From Candidatus Moduliflexus flocculans (GTDB taxonomy: Bacteria > Moduliflexota > Moduliflexia > Moduliflexales > Moduliflexaceae): a stretch of 60,973 nucleotides of DNA. A program made the translations under genes and the position numbers. Positions 44,150-53,900 of this stretch are shown piece after piece. Below the pieces are notes generated by a model. The model was not told the DNA's origin, did no database searches, and saw nothing but the letters and a program-made list of their open reading frames with translations. The DNA is taken from NCBI GenBank assembly GCA_000739515.1, contig DF820461.1, positions 201,686 to 262,658 of the forward strand, read 5' to 3'. The first letter of the stretch is position 1, and every line of letters starts with the position of its first letter.

Positions 44150-45160
44150 ATGGCAACACAACCCCAAGCATCGTCGCAACACAAAGCATTCCTCTTTTTT
44201 GCCAGTCACCGCGAAAGCGGCATTCTGGCGGTGATTATTCTGCTTTCGCTTCTGATCACGGTGCGCGCTCCGGTGTTTCTCAGCTTAAAAAACATTGGCG
44301 ACATCGGCATGGATATTTCCGCGCTGATTATCGTCGCCATCGCGCAAACGATGGTCATTATCACTGGCGGCATTGATTTATCGGTCGCCTCAAATCTCGC
44401 CTTATGCGCAATGAGCGTTGGCGTCGTGCAGCGCACCTATCCCGGCACCCCGGTTTTTCTGCTTGTGCTGCTTGGCATCGCGATTGGGACGCTGCTTGGC
44501 ATGATGAACGCCACGCTGATTACGGCGGGCAAAGTGCCGCCAATTATCGCCACGCTTGGCACGATGAGCATGATTCGCGGCTCGATTTTTCTTGTGAGCA
44601 AGGGGAGTTGGGTCGCTTCTACCGATGTGCCGCAGCGCTTCCGTGACCTGGCATGGCTCAAAATCGCGAATATTCCGATGTTGATTCTCTGGGCGGTGAT
44701 TGCGGCGCTTCTGTTTGCCTATTTTATGAAATACACCCGCACGGGGCGGCAGATTTACGCGATTGGCAGCAACCTAAAAGCCGCGAATGTGGCCGGGTTT
44801 GATGTGGAGCGGACGCGCTTCGTCGTGTATGCGCTGGCCGGGGCGCTTGCTGGATTTGCCGGAATGCTCTGGATGGCGCGATTTGCGGTGGTGCAGAATA
44901 ATACGGCGCTTGGGTTCGAATTGCAGACGGTCGCGTCGGCGGTGGTCGGCGGCACAAGCATTTATGGCGGCTCTGGCACGATTCTCGGCACGATTTTGGG
45001 CGCATTATTTATCGGCATTCTCGCCAACGGGCTGACGCTCGTGCATATTTCTGAATTCTGGCAAATGGCTGTGCAAGGGTTAGTCATTCTTGGCGCGGTC
45101 GTTATCAACGCGATGATTGCGCGACGGCTGCAAGCGGTCATGTCGTTACGCAAGGTATAA
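44150..45160 (+). CDS. Sugar ABC transporter permease 1 (RhaP/RbsC family)
   Basis: The 336-residue BPD_transp_2 permease has about ten transmembrane helices. Family motifs are VIITGGIDLSVASNLALCAM, IIATLGTMSMIRG, KYTRTGRQIYAIGSNLKAA and VVGGTSIYGGSGTILGTILG. It is the first of two distinct permeases in the locus, a heterodimer as in RhaPQ and LsrCD. The other members are the interrupted ATPase and the binding protein at 46811. Confidence 0.95.
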   Translation: MATQPQASSQHKAFLFFASHRESGILAVIILLSLLITVRAPVFLSLKNIGDIGMDISALIIVAIAQTMVIITGGIDLSVASNLALCAMSVGVVQRTYPGTPVFLLVLLGIAIGTLLGMMNATLITAGKVPPIIATLGTMSMIRGSIFLVSKGSWVASTDVPQRFRDLAWLKIANIPMLILWAVIAALLFAYFMKYTRTGRQIYAIGSNLKAANVAGFDVERTRFVVYALAGALAGFAGMLWMARFAVVQNNTALGFELQTVASAVVGGTSIYGGSGTILGTILGALFIGILANGLTLVHISEFWQMAVQGLVILGAVVINAMIARRLQAVMSLRKV

Positions 45161-45166
45161 GGAATG

Positions 45167-45199
45167 AAACCTCACAGGTTTCAAAAACCTGTGAGGTTT
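45167..45199. repeat. Palindrome between the two permease genes
   Basis: AAACCTCACAGGTTT and AAACCTGTGAGGTTT are perfect complements with a 3-base loop, in the 54-base gap of the operon. Confidence 0.75.
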
Positions 45200-45214
45200 G
45201 TTTGAGGTTACATT

Positions 45215-46219
45215 ATGGCAACTCAAGCAGCACAAGATGTCAAAGGATTTGTCGCCATCAAAAAGCCGTTTTCGCTGGCGGGGTTTTTTCTGCGCTGGGA
45301 ATGGATGTTGGTGGCGCTGATCATCATTATCGGCGCAATCAACGCGAGCATTTCCGAATATTTTCTTAATGTCGTCAACCTCTTCGATATGACGTTTAAC
45401 TTTATCGAAAAAGGGCTGATGGCGCTGCCGATGACGATGATTATCATTACCGCCGGGATCGATCTCTCGGTGGCCTCGACCTTAGCGATGTCATCGGCGA
45501 CGATGGCGCTGCTGTTCAAGCATGGCGCGCCGATCTGGGTCGGCGCAATTGCAGCTATCGGCGTCGGCGTCTTGGGCGGCTGGTTCAACGGCAAATGCAT
45601 CACGAAAATCAAACTGCCGCCGTTAGCCGTCACGCTTGGCACGTATGCCCTCTATCGCGGCCTGGCGTTTGCGATGCTCGGCGATATTCCGGTCAAAGGA
45701 TATCCGGCCTGGTTTACGACGATTGGCCAGAATTACATTCCTGGCACGCCCGTGCCGATTTCTCTTGTCATCTTCGCGGTCTTCGCACTTGGGTTTGGCT
45801 TGCTGCTGCATCGCACAGCCTTCGGTCGCTCGGTCTTTGCAATTGGCAATAACGAACACGCCTGCCGTTTCGCCGGCATTGACGTGGATCGAATTAAAGT
45901 GAGAATTTATATGTTTTCCGGGTTTATGGCCGCGTTATCCGCGCTGATTATGGCGGCGCGTTTCGGCAGCACCCGGACGGATGTCGCCACTGGCTATGAA
46001 TTGTATGTCATTACCGCAGTTGTGCTTGGTGGTGCGGACACTGGCGGCGGCAAAGGCACAATGATCGGCACGATTCTTTCCACCTTTTTGCTCGGCATTA
46101 TCGAATGGGGCATGAGTTTAAAAATGGTGCCAGGTCAGGTGCAGCAAATTGTCAGCGGCGGCGTGCTGATTTTTGCGATTCTTGTGCCGAATTTGTTGGG
46201 AAAATTCATCAAACGATAG
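45215..46219 (+). CDS. Sugar ABC transporter permease 2 (RhaQ/RbsC family)
   Basis: The 334-residue permease has the same fold as its neighbour but clearly diverged sequence. It has IIITAGIDLSVASTLAMSSA, LPPLAVTLGTYALYRGLAFA, HRTAFGRSVFAIGNNEHACR and VVLGGADTGGGKGTMIGTIL. A slightly longer N-terminal cytoplasmic segment (MATQAAQDVKGFVAIKKPFS) precedes the first helix. It pairs with permease 1. Confidence 0.95.
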   Translation: MATQAAQDVKGFVAIKKPFSLAGFFLRWEWMLVALIIIIGAINASISEYFLNVVNLFDMTFNFIEKGLMALPMTMIIITAGIDLSVASTLAMSSATMALLFKHGAPIWVGAIAAIGVGVLGGWFNGKCITKIKLPPLAVTLGTYALYRGLAFAMLGDIPVKGYPAWFTTIGQNYIPGTPVPISLVIFAVFALGFGLLLHRTAFGRSVFAIGNNEHACRFAGIDVDRIKVRIYMFSGFMAALSALIMAARFGSTRTDVATGYELYVITAVVLGGADTGGGKGTMIGTILSTFLLGIIEWGMSLKMVPGQVQQIVSGGVLIFAILVPNLLGKFIKR

Positions 46220-46224
46220 GCGTT

Positions 46225-46632
46225 ATGGAAATACGAAAAGCGATACTCTCTGATATTGATTGGCTTGCGGCGCATGATCATCATGTTTCAGCCGCGATGC
46301 TGACGAAAAAAATACACGACGGGGAAATCTATGTCGTGGCTGAAAGAGAGAATATCGGTTGGTTGCGATATGGCTTGTTCTGGGATTCGATCCCCTTTAT
46401 GAATCTGCTATTTTTATTAGAAGGCTATCGAAATCAGGGGATTGGGAAAAAGCTGGTCGAATATTGGGAACGTGACATGGTGCAACAAGGCTATAAAATC
46501 GTGTTTACATCAACGCAGGCCAATGAATTCGCTCAACATTTTTATCGAAAGCTCGGATATACTGATATCGGGGGTTTTATTGTGCCACAAGAAGTCATGG
46601 AAATCATGCTCATGAAAAATATTGCGCCATAA
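46225..46632 (+). CDS. GNAT-family N-acetyltransferase
   Basis: The 135-residue protein begins MEIRKAILSDIDWLAAHDHH and has the acetyl-CoA-binding segment LEGYRNQGIGKKLVEYWERD plus the terminal ANEFAQHFYRKLGYTDIGGF. Substrate is unknown. It sits five bases after permease 2 and before the binding protein, an unusual insertion into a sugar operon. ATG 46225 is used. Confidence 0.9.
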   Translation: MEIRKAILSDIDWLAAHDHHVSAAMLTKKIHDGEIYVVAERENIGWLRYGLFWDSIPFMNLLFLLEGYRNQGIGKKLVEYWERDMVQQGYKIVFTSTQANEFAQHFYRKLGYTDIGGFIVPQEVMEIMLMKNIAP

Positions 46633-46810
46633 CCAGGGAAAGACAGAGGTTTTTCCTCTGAAATGGCATCATCAACAATTATCCTTACATTAATTTCAGG
46701 AGGTGATGTTTTTCCAGACAGGGGGCAAAAAATAACACGAAGTGGCAGTTGGTTGCGTTTCAAGATTTACGATAACAACAACAGCGTATCAATTTCACAA
46801 GGAGTTTACC

Positions 46811-47794
46811 ATGAGAAAATCATTGATTCTTGCGATGAGCGTAATGCTCGTGCTTTCTATGAGCGTATTTGCGTCTGCCGGATATAAAATCGTCAACATG
46901 CCGAAAAATTTAGGCAACCCGTATTTCGACGCCTGCAACGCCGGAGCGCAGGAAGCCGCCAAAGAATTAGGGGACGAAGTCATTTATCAAGCGCCATCCG
47001 ATGCTGACGCCACCAAACAAATCCAGATGATCAACGCCCTGATCGCCCAGAAAGTCAACGGGATCATGGTCTCCGCCAACGATCCTGACGCCCTCGTTCC
47101 GGCTGGCAAAAAAGCCATCGAAGCCGGCATCGTCGTGACCAGCTATGACGCCGCGATTGGCGATGGTGGACGGCAACTGTTCGCGTTGCAGGCTGACGCC
47201 GAAGGGATTGGCCGCAAACAAGTGCAAGTCATGGCCGACCTGATTGGCGGCGCGGGCGAAATCGCCATTCTGAGCGCAGCGTCCGGCATGCCGAACCAGA
47301 CCGAATGGATCAAATGGATGAACGAAGAACTGAAAGACCCGAAATACAAAGACATCAAGTTAGTGGACACCGTGTATGGTGACGACGACGACACGAAGAG
47401 CTATCAGAAGATGCAAGGCTTGATGAAATCGTATCCGAACCTGAAAGGCGTTATTTCCCCGACCAGCGTGGGCATTGCTGCTGGCGCTCGCGCCATCCGC
47501 GATGCTGGCATGGGCGGCAAAATCATGATTACTGGCCTCGGCATTCCGAGCCAGATGCGCGAATATGTGAAAGATGATACCTGCAAAGCCTTCGCGCTGT
47601 GGAATCCGGTTGATCTTGGCTATCTGACGACCTACATGACACATCATCTGATTGCTGGCACGATTAAAGGCCTGGCGGGCGAAAAATTCACGGCTGGCCG
47701 CCTCGGCGAATACACCATTGGCGAAAAGGGCGTGGTCTTATTAGGCGCTCCATTCGTCTTCACCAAAGAGAATATTGATAATTTCAGTTTCTAA
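46811..47794 (+). CDS. Rhamnose-type sugar ABC substrate-binding protein
   Basis: The 327-residue periplasmic protein has signal peptide MRKSLILAMSVMLVLSMSVF, cleaved near ASAGYK. Peripla_BP_4 motifs are NLGNPYFDACNAGAQEAAKE, NALIAQKVNGIMVSANDPDA and the RhaS-like tail KFTAGRLGEYTIGEKGVVLL then GAPFVFTKENID. WNPVDLGYL is also typical of RhaS. ATG 46811 is preceded by AAGGAGTTTACC; a long untranslated leader (46633-46810) separates it from the GNAT gene. Sugar identity is by family resemblance. Confidence 0.93.
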   Translation: MRKSLILAMSVMLVLSMSVFASAGYKIVNMPKNLGNPYFDACNAGAQEAAKELGDEVIYQAPSDADATKQIQMINALIAQKVNGIMVSANDPDALVPAGKKAIEAGIVVTSYDAAIGDGGRQLFALQADAEGIGRKQVQVMADLIGGAGEIAILSAASGMPNQTEWIKWMNEELKDPKYKDIKLVDTVYGDDDDTKSYQKMQGLMKSYPNLKGVISPTSVGIAAGARAIRDAGMGGKIMITGLGIPSQMREYVKDDTCKAFALWNPVDLGYLTTYMTHHLIAGTIKGLAGEKFTAGRLGEYTIGEKGVVLLGAPFVFTKENIDNFSF

Positions 47795-47832
47795 TGTTCT
47801 CTGATGACAGGATGGTTTCCTGAAGAAGCGCC

Positions 47833-47873
47833 AAGCTGTCAGACACCGTTCAGGTGTCTGACAGCTTTTTTTA
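47833..47873 (+). terminator. Rho-independent terminator of the rhamnose-type operon
   Basis: AAGCTGTCAGACACC pairs with GGTGTCTGACAGCTT and is followed by TTTTTTAT, 38 bases after the binding-protein stop. It is a GTCAGACAC-family palindrome with a proper T-run. Confidence 0.82.
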
Positions 47874-47938
47874 TGTTAAGCGGTCTTCCTGATATTTTCA
47901 TTGAATTTGAAAAGAAAGAGGTTTTTCAGAGAAAAATA

Positions 47939-47967
47939 TTGACGTGGAAATGTGGATATTCTTATAT
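47939..47967 (+). promoter_or_regulatory. Sigma70-type promoter
   Basis: TTGACG (47939-47944), a 17-base spacer and TTATAT (47962-47967), ahead of the small reading frame at 47990-48237. Confidence 0.45.
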
Positions 47968-47989
47968 TTTTCTTGCGTGATTGCAAGCA

Positions 47990-48237
47990 TGCGGTTGATA
48001 CAAAAAATGCCTTTACAAGCAAGGATATGTTGGCGTTCCTTTGTGCTGATCGATCCGCAACGCACGGTCAACGAATCTGCGCTCAACGCCGCATTGTCTT
48101 CACAACGACCTGATATTACGGCGGCTGCGCATGATCGCCAATTGATCTTGCAACGCTCGGGACTCCTTTTGCCAGGGCGGTTAGATCGTCTGTTCGCTCA
48201 GGCGCAGCAGATACTTGCCGCGCTTGAATCAGCGTAA
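47990..48237 (+). CDS. Possible small protein or gene remnant
   Basis: About 82 codons from ATG 47990 (or ATG 48008), including LIDPQRTVNESALNAALSSQ and LLLPGRLDRLFAQAQQILAA. The second half has coding-like codon use. There is no clear Shine-Dalgarno, and no recognised domain. It could be the tail of a decayed gene. The rest of the 47874-48360 gap shows nothing else. Confidence 0.35.
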
Positions 48238-48360
48238 CAACGCGCAAAATCAGGCAGATTTCGCCGATAAAGAGGGAGGGATGAAAAAGATAATGGCGAG
48301 GCTCATCTCGTATTGATAAAAACACCCGCGTGGGCAGGCGCCATTTGGAAAGAGCTATTT

Positions 48361-49173
48361 ATGATTATGAACACCGCCGATTTCACAACGCGCCACAATA
48401 AATCATTAACGCCATTCTGGCAGACCAATTTATTAAATGCGACTCTTTACGGCCTGCTTGTGTTGTCTATTGTGTTTTTCATGTCCTACCCCTGGAAGAC
48501 GAACATCGCCTCGTACATGCGCCAGGGCAAGGGGCCGTTCATCTTTTTCCCGGTGTTTGCTGCCGCTGCCGTCATATATACGTATCTGAATATGCGGTGC
48601 GGCAAAGGGGAATTTGTCATCATCACCGCCTACGTAGATTCGTATAACGAAACGCTCCCTCCGCTTGTGTGCGCTGAAGAAGAACACGGAGTTTTCAGGT
48701 ACGCGCTGCCGATTTTTTTATTACATACGCTATTTCTGCTGCTGCCGTCGCTGCCGATCTTGCTGTTTGCGACGGCAATCTCCGGTTTGCCATTCTCTTC
48801 ATGCTGGATTGCAATCGGCATGATCTTTGTCACGGCGCTCTGCGCCCGATGGCTCGGATTTCTGTTGTTGTTGCTGTTCGGACACGGCAGCATGTTCGCA
48901 TATTTTGCCACGCGAATCATGATGACGCTGCTGCTTGTAGCGACGGTCTCAACAACTCCGGCCTACAATTTAATGCTCGGCTTGTATGAACTTCATGGCG
49001 GCGCGTCGGGCAGCGCGGTGTGGTGGAATAACGAGTATGCGCGCTATACGGCGCTGATGGCGGTCTGCTCGATTCTTCTGGCCGTTCTCTGTCAAATTCA
49101 GCAGAAACGACGGCAGCAACTCGCTGCACGGCAGCAGCCTGTTTCACGCCGCAAATATCCGCGCAGAGGGTAA
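48361..49173 (+). CDS. Polytopic membrane protein of unknown function
   Basis: The 270-residue protein has about six hydrophobic segments (LLNATLYGLLVLSIVFFMSY; GPFIFFPVFAAAAVIYTYL; PIFLLHTLFLLLPSLPILLF; later LLLVATVSTTPAYNLML). The C-terminus is very basic (QQKRRQQLAARQQPVSRRKY). I recognise no transporter or enzyme motif. ATG 48361 follows GGAAAGAG. It is convergent with the small glycine-zipper gene. Confidence 0.68.
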   Translation: MIMNTADFTTRHNKSLTPFWQTNLLNATLYGLLVLSIVFFMSYPWKTNIASYMRQGKGPFIFFPVFAAAAVIYTYLNMRCGKGEFVIITAYVDSYNETLPPLVCAEEEHGVFRYALPIFLLHTLFLLLPSLPILLFATAISGLPFSSCWIAIGMIFVTALCARWLGFLLLLLFGHGSMFAYFATRIMMTLLLVATVSTTPAYNLMLGLYELHGGASGSAVWWNNEYARYTALMAVCSILLAVLCQIQQKRRQQLAARQQPVSRRKYPRRG

Positions 49174-49178
49174 AAAAG

Positions 49179-49427
49179 TTATTTTTCCGGTTGTTCGGAA
49201 TCATTCTCCGCGTCATTTTTGCGGCGGAATTTATGATCGATCAGGCTGCCGACTCCGCCGCCGAGACCTCCGCCAATTGCCGCGCCAAGCGGGCCCAATA
49301 CAGCGGCTCCGGCGACCGCGCCAATCATGGCGCCGTAGCCTGCCATCTTGTGTTCCTCAATCCGCTCTTTCAGCGTAAGCGGGCGCTGCGGCGCTAATGC
49401 CTGTTCATCCTTTTTTTCTGCGGCCAT
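49179..49427 (-). CDS. Small glycine-zipper protein
   Basis: The 82-residue protein has a central Gly/Ala-rich hydrophobic stretch (GAMIGAVAGAAVLGPLGAAI, GGGLGGGVGSLI) between charged ends. This is a glycine-zipper membrane segment as in Gly-zipper_OmpA or TMEM-like small proteins. No signal peptide or lipobox is visible. AAGAGGAGATTGGTAGT precedes the ATG on the coding strand. Confidence 0.72.
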   Translation of the reverse strand: MAAEKKDEQALAPQRPLTLKERIEEHKMAGYGAMIGAVAGAAVLGPLGAAIGGGLGGGVGSLIDHKFRRKNDAENDSEQPEK

Positions 49428-49551
49428 ACTACCAATCTCCTCTTGTCACAAATGTTTGACGGAATACGCACGCTCTTCGTAATTATTTAGAGTCGAAATT
49501 ATATTATTAAACAATAAAATAAAGTCAAGTGATTCGAGGTCTAAATTTGCC

Positions 49552-49580
49552 TTGACAGCCGACTCTCTGTATTGTCTAAT
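49552..49580 (+). promoter_or_regulatory. Sigma70-type promoter for the URO-D-like fragment
   Basis: TTGACA (49552-49557), 17 bases, TCTAAT (49575-49580). A second TATAAT with extended TG (49629-49634) lies right at the ribosome binding site. The gap also holds GTAATTATTTAG (49479-49490), resembling one end of the GTAACTATTTAGC repeat family. Confidence 0.45.
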
Positions 49581-49645
49581 GCAATCATTCACATCTCAAA
49601 GAGTTGTTCGAAAACAGGGCATTTATGCTATAATAAGGAGGTCGT

Positions 49646-50095
49646 ATGTGGGAAGCGCCTTCGGCAGGGCGCTGCGTTCATGAAAAGGTTGCGCCGCCCG
49701 CGATGCCTGCGACGATAGAAGCGCGTTATTGCCATGTAACATTCAGATCAACGCATAATCATTATCGCTTCTCACAGCAAGTCTTCCCGGCAGATACCCT
49801 GCCGATTTCCAATACTGATCTTGGGCCGGGTTCGCTGGCGTTATTTTGCGGATCAACGCCTATCTTTGATGAAAATACGGTCTGGTTCTGGCCGAACATC
49901 GAAGAAGTTACCGAGCCAGAGACGCTGCCGCCACTGAGGTTTGATGAACAAAATTCCTGGTGGCAGACGACGATGACGTTGATTGAGGCGTGCGCCAAAC
50001 TGAGCCGTGACAAATATCTTGTCGGCTGCCCGGATTTGATTGAACGCGATGCAGAAGAATTTTTGAAGCGCCTGCCTGATTCTGTGATGTATTAA
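49646..50095 (+). pseudogene. URO-D-like (uroporphyrinogen decarboxylase family) gene fragment
   Basis: 149 codons. From about residue 50 the protein matches the interior of URO-D-family proteins of the corrinoid-methyltransferase type: DLGPGSLALFCGSTPIFDEN, TVWFWPNIEEV, PPLRFDEQNSWWQ and KYLVGCPDLIE. Both the usual N-terminus and the C-terminal two-thirds are missing. The frame ends exactly where jetD ends on the other strand (shared TTAA), so insertion of the defence operon may have cut the gene. A good AAGGAGGTCGT ribosome site means a short product may still be made. Confidence 0.62.
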
Positions 50096-50976
50096 CCTTG
50101 TTTATCTATACTGATTGATTCAAATTTGATGAAAAATTCTTGGTGTAATGATTTTTGATGTTGCTTGATGATTTTCGCTAATTTTGTTATTTCTGGATAT
50201 TGGTTAAAATCAATGTGTTCTGTATTTTCAAGTTGGGCTAAATATGTATCTCGATTTCCATACCGTTCGATCCAAATCTCAATATTCGAAGGAATTAAAA
50301 AATTCGATTTGAGGGGAGGAGTTCTTTTATTACGAAATTCCTGAATGTAAATTTTCAATCCAGATAAATCAAAATCACCGAAGTGGATATAGTCATTTGT
50401 TGCATGAGACAACCATTCTCCTAATCCCACACCCCAATAACGTGAAACAAAAAGAGGAGATTTGATATGAGCAAATAATGCTTTTTGTTCATTAATACGT
50501 TTAAAGTTTTCGAAATTTTCGACGACGACAATCGTTACATCCGATTCAAGCCTGAAATGCTCATAATCATTGATGAATACAAAACTGCCTGGGATTGGCT
50601 TAAGTAGAATCTTTTCATTATTGATATAACCATAAATTTCCTTATAGCAATTAACTAAAAATCCTTCAAAGACTTTTTTCTGTTGAATTTTGCTATCTGA
50701 AGCAACTTTGACAAGATCAGCACGTGTCGAAGTTTTCTCTGATAAAATGGCGATATAGGCTGTTAGATTAGTGATGCCAAAATGATTTTCAAGATAATTT
50801 TGCAGAATTTCCGATGAACTCATTTGTACGATTTTTTGTCTGCGTCCACTAATCGTTATGATGCCGTCTTCTTGGAATTGCTTGAGAAGAACTTGCTGCG
50901 AAAACCGACTATATGGTAGTTGCTTTTGTTCAAGCAATTCAAGTAATACTTTGGCAAATTGGAGCGAAAGAGTCAT
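50092..50976 (-). CDS. jetD: Wadjet defence protein JetD (Toprim-like nuclease)
   Basis: The 294-residue protein has a C-terminal Toprim-type metal site: E153 in VVVENFENF, D201/D203 in HFGDFDLSGLKIY and E280 in HQEFFI. JetD is the topoisomerase VI A-like nuclease that cleaves circular plasmid DNA after loop extrusion by JetABC. The N-terminal half is divergent and contains a short winged-helix-like region. It is the last gene of jetA-B-C-D and overlaps jetC by four bases. All key acids are present. Confidence 0.88.
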   Translation of the reverse strand: MTLSLQFAKVLLELLEQKQLPYSRFSQQVLLKQFQEDGIITISGRRQKIVQMSSSEILQNYLENHFGITNLTAYIAILSEKTSTRADLVKVASDSKIQQKKVFEGFLVNCYKEIYGYINNEKILLKPIPGSFVFINDYEHFRLESDVTIVVVENFENFKRINEQKALFAHIKSPLFVSRYWGVGLGEWLSHATNDYIHFGDFDLSGLKIYIQEFRNKRTPPLKSNFLIPSNIEIWIERYGNRDTYLAQLENTEHIDFNQYPEITKLAKIIKQHQKSLHQEFFIKFESISIDKQG

Positions 50977-53900
50977 TGTTTTTCTGCGAGCAGCCTCTTT
51001 ACAACAGAGTTATTTGTCCTGTCTTTTGATATATGATATACTTTATGATAGGCTAAGGGATCAATCATATTGGGTGATCCATTGATCAAGAAAATATTTT
51101 TACTATTTGCGAAAGCTATTAGCTCTTTTAAATAATTATTGGCAAGTTTCCCGACTTCATCAATAATACAATGAATTTTATATTCTTTGATACGTTTCGA
51201 AAACTGTTCTTTAGCCACGTCCAATAATGTGATATAAATCATGGCTTTAATCAGAATATCTGTGCCTTCTGAACCAGCCCGTGAGAGTTTCTCGACAAAA
51301 TTCGTATCGTTTTCATTTTCGATCACTCGGAATTCAAGTTTAAATGAATCTTCCAGGGAAATAACTTGTTGTGAGGTTTTTTCCAACTCTTTTCGTAGAT
51401 GGTTTAATAAATCAACAGCTTTAGAATCCTTTTGTTGGTTGGGGGGCGTTTGTTGATTAAAAAGATTCAGTTCTTCACCGGCAAACGGATTTTCACTGAC
51501 AAATTCAGCAATGTGTTTCAGCGTATTGACGATGGTATTACCACTTTCCTTGAAGCGCAGTTGAATCTTTTTGATCGCTCCGACAAAGTTTGAGCGTTCA
51601 AAGTCCTGATTAATTCGGGTAATCGCTTTCTGAATATCCCCGGCCTTAGAATTGAGATCGTTAAACTTTTTACTCAAATCTCTCATAAGCTGCCCATAAT
51701 GCACATTCACCTCGCGTTTAAAAGTCTCGATTCTCCGTTCCTCGACAAAGTCTTGCACATCCTGAGCAAATTCACGGAATCCTTGTTCTCCTGAATCGGA
51801 ACGATTGAACCGAAAATTGAAAATGTTGTCTGGTCGAAATTTTCCTGAGAACTCTGTCATCGCATCAAGCAGAAGATTGCGTTTACGCTGGAAATTTTGA
51901 TCTTTCTGCTCTAACTGCCGTATCAAGTGTGATATAGATTCGTTCGTTTCGGTAGAACTCTCTTCAATCTGTTGCCTGAGTTCTGCGTAGAGTGGGGAGA
52001 GTTTGAATTCATCGAATTCTTTTAAATCTCGCGCAAGTTCCTCTGTCCGTGTTTGTTTTGTTATCAAACTATTTTCTTTTTCTTGTTTTTGGGCTGATAT
52101 TTTTCCTTTTGTGGCGTCATAGTGCTGTGTGAGTTCTTTCTTTTTGCGAGTCAATTCGGCTTTTTGCTGTTCAAATTCAGGGATTTTATCAATAAAATCC
52201 TTTTTATTTTCCTGGTACACCGCCACAATAGGTTCGTTCTCTTTGATAAACATCAAGATTTCTTCAAGAGCCTTGATCCCTTGCTCAACGGCGGCAACTT
52301 TCTGCAAATCAACGCCTTCATTCTGAAGAGCATCCTTCTTTTCTATTTCTAATTCAGTAATATGGTGCTGATAATCATGTTCAATAACCTGTTGTTGTTG
52401 GAAAAGCTGTTCACATTGCTGTTTTAGCTTTACATTAATCAGGGTAACCGATTGCTCCTTTTCCATTTCAAGTGTATTGACATCCTGAGAATATTTCTCC
52501 TCTTGTCGTTTTATATCTTGTTCAATCTGTCTTTGTTTGCCGCGTTCATCAAGTAATTGAACATCAATCTTTTCAAGTTCCTGTCGTTTTTGGTCAGTTT
52601 CTTTCTCTTTGAGTTCAGTAATTTTCTGTTGAACTCGTTGAAGGTGAAATTCATTTTCACGGTCTTCCTTTTCCAATCCAGCGATTGCTTTATTGAGTTT
52701 CCCAATCAATTTCCGCTGCTCTTCGACGAATTGATCTACTTCTTGCCGTATTTCGCTGATTGAAACCAAATGCTGTTGCTCAACTTCTTGAATACGTTGT
52801 TCAATGTCACGCTTTTGGGATTCATATTCCTCACGTTCAAGAATGACTGAATCCAATTTTTCCAAATCTACCATAACACCAAACAATGTCAGTTGAGATG
52901 GATCAAGAATTTTAGGAGACAAATCCGTCATAGAAAATATCTCTTCCCGACATACTTTCGCAATTGTCTCTTTATAGGCAGGACATGTGCGTTCCAGGAA
53001 CGATAGAAATGAATCCTCCGCGATCTGAAGTTTTTGGATGATACGATTAAGATCGTTTTGCAGCTTGTCGTGCTGACGTTGATAGGATTCCTGGCATCGT
53101 TCATGCTTGTTTTCTCCTTCCCTTTGTTTGTGGGTAATGTCCTTTTCGAGGCTAACAATTTCAGCTTTTTTCTCATTAATAGTGACTTCATGTTTGTGAA
53201 GTGTTCGCTGGGTTTCTTGCCTCTGCACCTCAAGGTCCCGTATCTCGCTTTGAAACGGACGACTATGTTCTATATCTTTTCTCTGTAATTCTAGATTTTG
53301 GATAATTTTCTTCACTTTATCTAAGAGTTCGTTTGATTTAGCGAGTCTTTGCTGATGCTGGTCATTTTTCTCCCGAATCTTTTTACGATACTGTTCTTCA
53401 ACTGATCTTTTTTCCTGCTCAGAGACCTTCTCCACCTGAAGTTTTTCCTGCTCTTTCTTGAAGATCAGTTCACGTTGATCTTGTTGAAGTTTGTTGATTT
53501 GGGCATTGAAAGCCATTTCGATATGTTGAGCCTTCTTAAGTAGTAAAGCTTTCTGCTGCTGTAACGCATCAAGGGATTTTTCATGAAACGCTTTCTGTGA
53601 GACCTTTTCGAGAATGTCCTCAATATGCTTCTCCTGATAATAGGCGAATTTCTTTCTCGCTTCCTTTAGATTGTATTCAACAATTCCGATTTGACGTATC
53701 AGCGTGTCCCTTTTCTCACTAAATTGTCGCTCAAGGTCATTGAGGGCAGTCTGAACCTTGCTAATTTCAGTTTGAAGGAGTGTGATCTTTCCCTCAATAT
53801 CCTTTTTCTCAATCTCCGCAAATTTGACGCTACTGCCCAATTGGATCGCAAGATGATATTTATCAGCTTCAATGATTATAATTCGCTCATATTCCGCCAC

